Origin: Caryophanales bacterium UBA4278
GTDB lineage: Bacteria; Bacillota_I; Bacilli_A; RFN20; CAG-826
NCBI GenBank assembly: GCA_002395065.1
Contig: DGVS01000013.1
Coordinates: 1-10,612 of the forward strand
Direction: 5' to 3'
DNA: 10,612 bases
Shown here one piece after another: positions 5,391 through 10,612 of this stretch (its first letter is position 1; each line of letters begins with the position of its first letter). Both the position numbers and the translations under genes were made by a program. The notes under the pieces were generated by a model that saw only the letters and a program-made list of their open reading frames with translations, ran no database searches and was not told the origin of the DNA.

Positions 5391-7145
5391 ATGGCATATA
5401 AAGCACTTTATCGAACATATCGTCCGCAAACCTTTGAAGAGGTTGCTGGGCAAAAACACATTGTCAAAACTTTAAAGAACGCCTTAACAACAAACAAAAT
5501 AGCTCATGCGTATCTTTTCTGTGGTCCTAGAGGAACTGGAAAAACTACGATGGCTAAGCTTTTTGCTAAGGCTCTTAATTGTCAAGAAGGTATTGGACAC
5601 ATCTGTAATAAATGTTCCGATTGTGTCGAAATCACGAACGGATCACATCCAGATGTTATTGAAATCGACGCTGCGTCAAATAATGGCGTCGAACAAGTTC
5701 GTGATTTAATTGACAAAGTCAACTATCTTCCAATTGAAGGCAAATATAAAGTTTATATTATCGACGAAGTGCACATGATGACAACAAGTGCTTTTAACGC
5801 TCTTCTAAAAACAATCGAAGAACCACCAGCACATGTTATTTTCATATTAGCCACAACAGAGCCGCACAATATTCTTCCAACCATTCTTTCAAGATGTCAA
5901 AGATACGACTTTACTAAAGTAAGTGATGCTGATATCGAAGAAAGAATTGTTGAAATTTTAGAAAAGGAAAACATTACATACGATAAAGATGCTGTTCGCG
6001 CAATCATTGCGCTAGCAGATGGTGGAGTGCGTGATGCGTTAAGTATTTTAGATCAAGTTTTAGCATTCTCCGGAAATGCACTAAATGTCGAGGATGTTTA
6101 CTCTTTGTTTGGTTTAGCAAGCAAAGAAGACAAAATTGATTTCATTAAATTTATTGCTAATGGTGATGTCACACGAGCTCTAGCAAGAATTAATGCTTTT
6201 GCTGAAGGTGGAGTTGATTTAAAACGTCTTACCGCCGAACTGCTCGAGATGCTTAAAGATGTTTTGATCTTGAAGAAAACAAAATCTCAAGACGAATTAA
6301 CTGTTTTAAGCGAAGACGAGGCCGAAGATCTTTCGACCGTTTTATCAATGAAACAAGTTAATGAAATGATTGGCGCTTTCCTTCGTGCTCAGATTGATTT
6401 TAAAACTGCACCAAATGTTAAAACCATGTTTGATATTGTCGTTTTAAAACTTTGCACAGATGAGGTTGAAGAACCGGCAAAGCAAATTAAAGTAGTTGAA
6501 AAACCAATTCAACAAGAATCACAAGACGATGTTGAAGAAATAAAGGAAAATCACCTGCAAAAACCAATTGAAACTCCTGTAACGACCGAAGTGGAAAAAC
6601 CAGTTGAAAAACCTGTTATTGAAGAACCAAAACACGAAGTTAAGGTTGAACAACCAAAAGTCGAAGAAAAACAATCCGCACCAGATTGGTTATTTGAAGA
6701 CGACACGAAAGAGAAGAAAGTTGTCGAAACAGATGGTGATCGTTACGAACTTGATGATGACATGATGATCAAACTTATGGTAACTGGTGATAAAGAATTT
6801 AGAAAATCACTCAGTCTACGTTGGAAAGAACTCGATTCTTATTTAGGCCACCCAACTCTTGGTGATATCGTGGCCCTAATCAAAGACGGAAAAGTCTTCA
6901 TCGCAACAAAAGATGTTATTGTGCTTGAATATGATTTTGAAAAACTTTCTCAAAAAGCAAACATTAAGGAAAACGCTAAAAAGATTGCAGAAATTTTAAG
7001 CAAAATGATTGGACACGAAGTCTTTACATACGCTATTTCAAGAAGCGAATCCGTCCGTTTGATTACTTCTTATCATAACTTACGTCAAATTAGTCAATTG
7101 CCAAAGGCAAGTGACATCAAAATTAACATTGAGGAGCTTAAATAA
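5391..7145 (+). CDS. dnaX: DNA polymerase III subunit gamma/tau (clamp loader ATPase)
   Basis: DnaX is the ATP-driven motor of the clamp loader that places the beta clamp on primed DNA; the tau extension links the loader to polymerase and helicase. Domain I has Walker A GPRGTGKT (residues 45-52), a zinc module C64-x7-CNKCSDC (C72, C75, C78), Walker B VYIIDE (121-126), FILATTE (151-157) and the arginine-finger SRC (167-169). Domains II and III run to about 355. A charged linker (about 356-430) rich in Glu, Lys and Pro, with VEKP repeats, leads to a C-terminal tau domain (about 450-584). I see no slippery heptamer that would give a frameshifted gamma form. First gene of the plus-strand operon; ybaB starts one base after its stop, with the ybaB SD GAGGAG inside its last codons. 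Confidence 0.97.
   Translation: MAYKALYRTYRPQTFEEVAGQKHIVKTLKNALTTNKIAHAYLFCGPRGTGKTTMAKLFAKALNCQEGIGHICNKCSDCVEITNGSHPDVIEIDAASNNGVEQVRDLIDKVNYLPIEGKYKVYIIDEVHMMTTSAFNALLKTIEEPPAHVIFILATTEPHNILPTILSRCQRYDFTKVSDADIEERIVEILEKENITYDKDAVRAIIALADGGVRDALSILDQVLAFSGNALNVEDVYSLFGLASKEDKIDFIKFIANGDVTRALARINAFAEGGVDLKRLTAELLEMLKDVLILKKTKSQDELTVLSEDEAEDLSTVLSMKQVNEMIGAFLRAQIDFKTAPNVKTMFDIVVLKLCTDEVEEPAKQIKVVEKPIQQESQDDVEEIKENHLQKPIETPVTTEVEKPVEKPVIEEPKHEVKVEQPKVEEKQSAPDWLFEDDTKEKKVVETDGDRYELDDDMMIKLMVTGDKEFRKSLSLRWKELDSYLGHPTLGDIVALIKDGKVFIATKDVIVLEYDFEKLSQKANIKENAKKIAEILSKMIGHEVFTYAISRSESVRLITSYHNLRQISQLPKASDIKINIEELK
6591..6614 (+). repeat. Tandem VEKP-coding repeat in the DnaX linker
   Basis: Two adjacent 12-nt units (GTGGAAAAACCA and GTTGAAAAACCT) encode VEKPVEKP at residues 401-408. 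Related pieces nearby encode VVEKP, IEEP and VEQP. It lies in the disordered linker between clamp-loader and tau domains, where length and repeat number usually vary. Confidence 0.6.
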
Positions 7146-7146
7146 T

Positions 7147-7446
7147 ATGAATATGCAACAAATGCTCATGCAAGCACAAAAAATGCAGCGTGAATTACAA
7201 AAAGCCCAAGACGAATTAAAGAAAAAGGAATTCACCGTTTCAAAAGGCGGTGCTGTCACCGTTGTTGTTCTTGGAGACAAATCTGTCAAATCTGTTAGCA
7301 TCGATCAAGATGCTTTTGATCCTGACAACAAGGAAATGGTCGAAGAAATGATTGTCATGGCGATTAATGAGGCCATTCAAAAGATTAATACTGAAGAAGC
7401 AAAAATTAATGAATCAATAACCGGAAGATCTGGTGGATTATTTTAA
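7147..7446 (+). CDS. ybaB: YbaB/EbfC family nucleoid-associated protein
   Basis: Small DNA-binding proteins of this family form dimers that coat and bend DNA; the gene sits between dnaX and recR in a great many bacteria, including B. subtilis (yaaK). The 99 residues start with a Met/Gln-rich helix (MNMQQMLMQAQKMQRELQKA), then the beta-sheet segment GGAVTVVVLGDKSVKSVSID. A C-terminal helix, VEEMIVMAINEAIQKI, ends in GRSGGLF. I chose the ATG at 7147 because GAGGAG lies 10 nt before it; a start at 7111 would be inside dnaX and add 12 residues unlike the family. The exact cellular role is not settled, though the position suggests recombination or replication support. Confidence 0.93.
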   Translation: MNMQQMLMQAQKMQRELQKAQDELKKKEFTVSKGGAVTVVVLGDKSVKSVSIDQDAFDPDNKEMVEEMIVMAINEAIQKINTEEAKINESITGRSGGLF

Positions 7447-7448
7447 AA

Positions 7449-8045
7449 ATGAAGGAACTCAAAAGCGTAACTAGACTAATTGATTCTTTTGCCAAACTTC
7501 CGGGTGTTGGATATAAGTCCGCAGAGAAAATGGCATACGCCGTTTTAAATATGAAGGAAGCAGATGTTGAAGAGTTTTCGAGAGCTTTAGAAAACGTTCA
7601 TGACAAAGTTCACAAGTGCCCGGTTTGTGGTTCTTATACAGAAGAAGAAATCTGCGAGATTTGCGGCGATTCAGAAAGAAATCACAGGCAAATCATCGTT
7701 GTTTCTTATTCAAAAGACGTTTTGGCTTTTGAGTCATTAAATACTTTCAATGGTGTTTATCACGTTCTTGGTGGGGCAATCTCATCCGTCAATGGAGTTG
7801 GCCCAGAAAACCTAAGAATTAATGAACTTGTTGAAAGAATCAAAAAGGATCAAGTTGAAGAAGTCATTATTGCAACAAATCCAACAACAGAAGGGGAAGT
7901 TACAGCGATGTATCTTGCTCATATTCTTGAAAAAGAGAATGTTACTGTCACTAGACTTGCTTATGGTCTACCAATGGGTGGACATTTAGAATACGCTGAC
8001 GCTTTAACACTTAGTAAAGCTCTTGAAGGAAGAAAGAAATTTTAG
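7449..8045 (+). CDS. recR: Recombination mediator RecR
   Basis: RecR forms ring-shaped tetramers and, with RecF and RecO, loads RecA onto single-strand gaps coated with SSB. The 198 residues show an N-terminal helix-hairpin-helix (FAKLPGVGYKSAEKMAY, about 14-30) and a C4 zinc finger (C57, C60, C69, C72). The Toprim domain begins at IIVVSYSKDVLAFE (about 82-95), and a conserved end reads TNPTTEGE, GLPMGGHLEYAD and TLSKALEGR. Length is typical. The ATG follows the ybaB stop by two bases and lacks a clear SD, so translation is probably coupled. The stop is TAG. Confidence 0.96.
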   Translation: MKELKSVTRLIDSFAKLPGVGYKSAEKMAYAVLNMKEADVEEFSRALENVHDKVHKCPVCGSYTEEEICEICGDSERNHRQIIVVSYSKDVLAFESLNTFNGVYHVLGGAISSVNGVGPENLRINELVERIKKDQVEEVIIATNPTTEGEVTAMYLAHILEKENVTVTRLAYGLPMGGHLEYADALTLSKALEGRKKF

Positions 8046-8050
8046 GAGGA
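8044..8050 (+). promoter_or_regulatory. Strong SD sequence of tmk
   Basis: AGGAGGA begins in the recR stop codon (TAG) and stands 7 nt before the tmk ATG. It is the best SD match in the plus-strand operon, where several other genes rely on overlap or weak sites, and it fixes the tmk start at 8058. Confidence 0.8.
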
Positions 8051-8057
8051 CATCTTT

Positions 8058-8684
8058 ATGTTTGTCACGATCGAAGGACCAGAAGGTAGCGGTAAATCAT
8101 CCGTTACAAAAGAGGTCGTTAAACTCTTAGAAAAGGACGGAGAACAAGTCGTTTTAACACGCGAACCAGGTGGTACACCAATTGCCGAGCAAATTCGCGA
8201 AGTTATTCTCAATAAAGAAAACACAGCAATGGATCCCGTGACAGAAGCGTTGCTTTATGCTGCCGCTCGACGTCAGCATCTCAAAGAAAAAGTTTGGCCT
8301 CTTTCTAAAGAAGGCAAAATTATTATTTCAGATCGCTTCTTAGATTCTTCTCTTGCTTATCAAGGCGGAGCTAGAGGTCTTGGAATAGATTATATTTTGG
8401 AAATGAATCAATTTGCCACAGAAGGCTATTATCCAGATTTAACTTTGTTATTTGATATTGATCCTCGTATTGGTTTGGCACGAATTGCTGCCAACAAAGG
8501 AAGAGAAGTCAATCGTTTAGATCTAGAAAAAATTGATTTCCACGACTCTGTTCGACAAACATTTTTATCACTAGCAAAGCGATTCCCAGAAAGATTTGTT
8601 ATTCTTGATGCCTCAAAACCATTTGATGAGGTTGTTCAAGATGCTTATCACGCGATTAAACATAAATTAGTTCAATGCAAATAA
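8058..8684 (+). CDS. tmk: Thymidylate kinase (dTMP kinase)
   Basis: Tmk phosphorylates dTMP to dTDP with ATP, the shared step of de novo and salvage dTTP synthesis. The 208 residues start with MFVTIEGPEGSGKSS, whose P-loop is GPEGSGKS (7-14). TREPGGTPIAEQIR (34-47) binds dTMP, SDRFLDSSLAYQG (91-103) is the DR(Y/F) motif, and LFDIDPRIGLAR is at 131-142. ANKGREVNRLD lies in the lid region. Length fits the family. The gene follows recR by 12 nt and overlaps holB by 10 nt. The tmk-holB pairing is also found in B. subtilis, with darA and yaaR between, and in E. coli. Confidence 0.97.
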   Translation: MFVTIEGPEGSGKSSVTKEVVKLLEKDGEQVVLTREPGGTPIAEQIREVILNKENTAMDPVTEALLYAAARRQHLKEKVWPLSKEGKIIISDRFLDSSLAYQGGARGLGIDYILEMNQFATEGYYPDLTLLFDIDPRIGLARIAANKGREVNRLDLEKIDFHDSVRQTFLSLAKRFPERFVILDASKPFDEVVQDAYHAIKHKLVQCK

Positions 8685-9658
8685 AGGAATATTTATCTAA
8701 ATATCAGCCAACTATATATCAAACATTCGTTAATGCATTAAGTAACGGAAAGCTTTCGCACGCTTATCTAATTTCTGGCAATCCTGGAATGCCTCTTAAG
8801 GAAGTTGCGTTATTTTTGGCAAAATCAATTCTATGTGATTCGCCAAATCCTCTAGCATGTGATACATGCATTACATGCGCAAGAGTCGATGAAGGTAATT
8901 ATCCAGACGTAATGATTTTTGATGGAGAAAAAACAAGAATCAAAAAGGAAGATATTGAGCAAATTATTACAAACTTTGATAAATCAGCGCTCGAATCAAA
9001 AGGAATCATGATTTACATTCTTCATCTTGTTGAAACCATGAAGCCGATTGCAATTAATTCGCTGCTGAAGTTTTTAGAAGAACCAGGAAAAAATGTTTTC
9101 GCTTTTTTAACAACCGAAAACGAAGCCAAGGTTTTACCAACAATTATTTCTCGTACGCAAGTATTTAGATTAAAAGCAATCAATGTCCAAAAAGTGATAA
9201 AAGATGCCATTTCTGCAGGTATTTTTGAAGAAGATGCTGAACTTTTATCGATTTTTTATAACGACCCCGAAAGCATCAAAGCAAATATTGAAAATGAGAG
9301 TTTTGTTGTTGCAAAACAAGCGTTAAACGATCAATTGAATGCGCTCCTTATGTCGAAGGATGACGCTATCTTTACATGCCAAAAACTCGTCGGACCAAAA
9401 TTAAAGACAAATGAAGTTGCAAGAATGTATCTTAAATTGTTATCGCAGGTCTTCCTTGATTTGAACAATCTTGCTGTAAACGGGGAAGTTATTTTCTCTT
9501 GTTATGCTAATATATATGAAGGTTTATTAGAAAAACTAAAAAACCTTGATAAATCATTACTGGTGATTATGTCGTCACTTAAGAAGCTTGAGTTAAACGT
9601 AAATGTTCCGCTCTTGCTCGATCACATTATTTTTGAAATCACAAAGGGGGCTAAATAA
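8675..9658 (+). CDS. holB: DNA polymerase III subunit delta' (clamp loader)
   Basis: Delta' is the stator of the clamp loader and works with DnaX and delta to open and place the beta clamp. The 327 residues align with the DnaX start (KLSHAYLISG versus KIAHAYLFCG), including a zinc module (C54, C62, C65, C68), SLLKFLEEPG (129-138), FAFLTTE (142-148) and ISRTQVF. The P-loop position reads GNPGMPLKE, with no GKT/S, and the Walker B position reads IYILHLVE with no DE. It should therefore not bind or hydrolyse ATP, as is usual for delta' in many bacteria. The ATG overlaps the end of tmk without a clear SD, which suggests coupling. It is distinguished from a second dnaX copy by the broken motifs and the lack of a tau domain. 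Confidence 0.93.
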   Translation: MQIKEYLSKYQPTIYQTFVNALSNGKLSHAYLISGNPGMPLKEVALFLAKSILCDSPNPLACDTCITCARVDEGNYPDVMIFDGEKTRIKKEDIEQIITNFDKSALESKGIMIYILHLVETMKPIAINSLLKFLEEPGKNVFAFLTTENEAKVLPTIISRTQVFRLKAINVQKVIKDAISAGIFEEDAELLSIFYNDPESIKANIENESFVVAKQALNDQLNALLMSKDDAIFTCQKLVGPKLKTNEVARMYLKLLSQVFLDLNNLAVNGEVIFSCYANIYEGLLEKLKNLDKSLLVIMSSLKKLELNVNVPLLLDHIIFEITKGAK

Positions 9659-10495
9659 ATGGAAGTTACCCATTATGTAAGTATAAAATTCGCTCCAACC
9701 GGAAAAGGTTATTATTTTGGAACGGACATGTCCGACCTAAAAATCGGAGATAAAATTGTCGCCGAATCTATTCGAGGATTACAGGTCGGAGAAGTCTCTG
9801 GAGACTTGATTCCTATTGAGAAATACAAATCCGAATTAGAACTTAAACCAATCATCCGAAGAGCGACAGAAGATGATTTGCTCATCTTTGATGAGAATAT
9901 TAAACGCGCAAAAGAAGCGATGAAGATTTCGATGATTGAAATCAATAAATTAGAGCTCGATATGCGCCCAATTGACGCTGAATATGCTTTGGATGGAAGC
10001 AAATTAACCATCGCTTACACCGCCGAAGACCGCGTAGACTTTAGAGAACTGCTTAAGATTCTTGCATCACGTTTTCACTGTCGTATCGAACTAAGACAAG
10101 TTGGCTCAAGAGATAAAGCAAAAATGGTTGGAGGTGTTGGCATTTGTGGATTACCGCTATGTTGTTCACATTTCCTTAGCAATATTGAGGGTATTTCAAT
10201 TAATCGAGCTAAAAACCAAATGCTTTCTTTAAATATCCCAAAGCTTAGCGGACACTGTGGAAAACTAATCTGTTGTTTATTGTTTGAAGATGACACATAT
10301 ACTGAACTTAAGAAAGATTTTCCACCATTAGGTTCAATGTTCGAAAAGGATGGAGAAACTTTCAAACTAACATCAATAAATGTCATTTCGAAAGTTGTCA
10401 AAATTGAAAACCAAGAAGAAGTTAGATTCCTTCCTCTTGATGATTTAAAAGATTATCACAAGGTTCAAAGAAAGAATGAGAAGCCAGAATTTTAA
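9659..10495 (+). CDS. ricT: RicT/YaaT, PSP1-domain protein
   Basis: In B. subtilis RicT (YaaT) joins RicA and RicF in a complex carrying Fe-S clusters that guides RNase Y cleavage of operon mRNAs and affects competence, sporulation and biofilm formation. The 278 residues begin with VSIKFAPTGKGYYF. They hold the PSP1 region (AYTAEDRVDFRELLKILASRF, about 119-139) and the family's Cys clusters: GICGLPLCC (C163, C168, C169) and SGHCGKLICC (C200, C205, C206). The ATG follows the holB TAA directly and has AAAGGGGG 8 nt upstream. Gene order holB-ricT matches B. subtilis; yabA, the replication regulator that comes next there, is missing and rsmI follows with a 20-nt overlap. Confidence 0.93.
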   Translation: MEVTHYVSIKFAPTGKGYYFGTDMSDLKIGDKIVAESIRGLQVGEVSGDLIPIEKYKSELELKPIIRRATEDDLLIFDENIKRAKEAMKISMIEINKLELDMRPIDAEYALDGSKLTIAYTAEDRVDFRELLKILASRFHCRIELRQVGSRDKAKMVGGVGICGLPLCCSHFLSNIEGISINRAKNQMLSLNIPKLSGHCGKLICCLLFEDDTYTELKKDFPPLGSMFEKDGETFKLTSINVISKVVKIENQEEVRFLPLDDLKDYHKVQRKNEKPEF

Positions 10496-10612
10496 TTCCG
10501 ACAAGCCATTACTTTATTTAGTTGCCACGCCAATTGGCAATCTTTCAGAAATGTCTCCAAGAGCTATAGAAACCTTGCAAAACGCAGATATTATTGCTTG
10601 TGAAGATACACG
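10476..10612 (+). CDS. rsmI: 16S rRNA 2'-O-methyltransferase RsmI, N-terminal part (cut by window edge)
   Basis: RsmI methylates the 2'-OH of C1402 in the decoding centre of 16S rRNA with S-adenosylmethionine. The 45 full codons present include LYLVATPIGNLSEMSPRAIE (about 13-32) and ADIIACEDTR (36-45), the hallmark start of this tetrapyrrole-methylase-fold family. The ATG lies inside the end of ricT, in another frame, with a 20-nt overlap and no clear SD; no other in-frame ATG precedes the conserved block. In B. subtilis the same gene (yabC) lies a few genes after yaaT. The gene runs off the right edge. Confidence 0.9.
   Translation, partial: MRSQNFNSDKPLLYLVATPIGNLSEMSPRAIETLQNADIIACEDT

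Noticed and set aside
6500..6720. Programmed frameshift giving a short gamma form of DnaX
   Set aside because: The linker has several A-runs but none forms an in-frame slippery heptamer of the A AAA AAG type followed by an early stop and a stem.
1..10612. Mobile elements, CRISPR arrays, phage or defence genes, tRNA or rRNA genes, riboswitches
   Set aside because: Every sizeable open region is a recognised housekeeping gene, the gaps are 175 nt or less, and I saw no direct repeats, transposase motifs or structured RNA signatures.

Overview
The window is ordinary chromosomal core DNA from a low-GC Gram-positive bacterium (Bacillota; Bacilli, Erysipelotrichia or a Mollicutes-like relative; I cannot place it more finely). 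The base composition is AT-rich, Shine-Dalgarno (SD) sequences are of the AGGAGG type, and the gene sets match Bacillus subtilis blocks: comFA-comFC-secA, prfA-prmC-ywlC-rpiB, and dnaX-yaaK-recR-tmk-holB-yaaT-rsmI. Stops include TGA (comFC and the ywlC homologue) and every Trp codon checked is TGG, so the code looks standard (table 11) rather than the Mycoplasma code.

Left part, minus strand (1-2210): the 5' end of secA is cut by the window edge and has its own extended -10 promoter. Upstream of it lie comFC and comFA, the cytosolic phosphoribosyltransferase-like protein and the DNA-uptake helicase of natural transformation. comFC starts about 100 nt inside comFA. In front of comFA is an exact TACGAATA octamer, the core of the competence sigma-factor (ComX/SigX) box. 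It directly abuts the T-tract of the preceding terminator.

Middle part, minus strand (2210-5253): prfA, prmC, a Sua5/YwlC gene and rpiB form one tightly packed operon ending in a strong intrinsic terminator. PrfA (RF1) reads stop codons, PrmC methylates the GGQ glutamine of release factors, the Sua5-family protein makes the precursor for t6A in tRNA, and RpiB belongs to the pentose-phosphate pathway. The prfA promoter lies so close to the gene that the mRNA leader would be only about 3-15 nt.

Right part, plus strand (5345-10612): divergent from prfA is a DNA replication and repair operon: dnaX, ybaB/ebfC, recR, tmk, holB, ricT and the start of rsmI. Spacings run from a 20-nt overlap to 12 nt. 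DnaX and HolB are the motor and the ATPase-degenerate subunit of the same clamp loader; Tmk supplies dTDP for dTTP; RecR acts in RecFOR gap repair. Compared with B. subtilis the block lacks yaaL, darA/yaaQ, yaaR, yabA, yabB and yazA.

There are no mobile elements, CRISPR arrays, RNA genes or phage genes, and no stretch above 300 nt lacks a gene. I found no new multi-gene system. The points worth a second look are regulatory: the competence-like box at comFA, the comFA/comFC overlap, the short-leader prfA promoter with a dyad over its -10, and a palindrome filling the secA promoter spacer.
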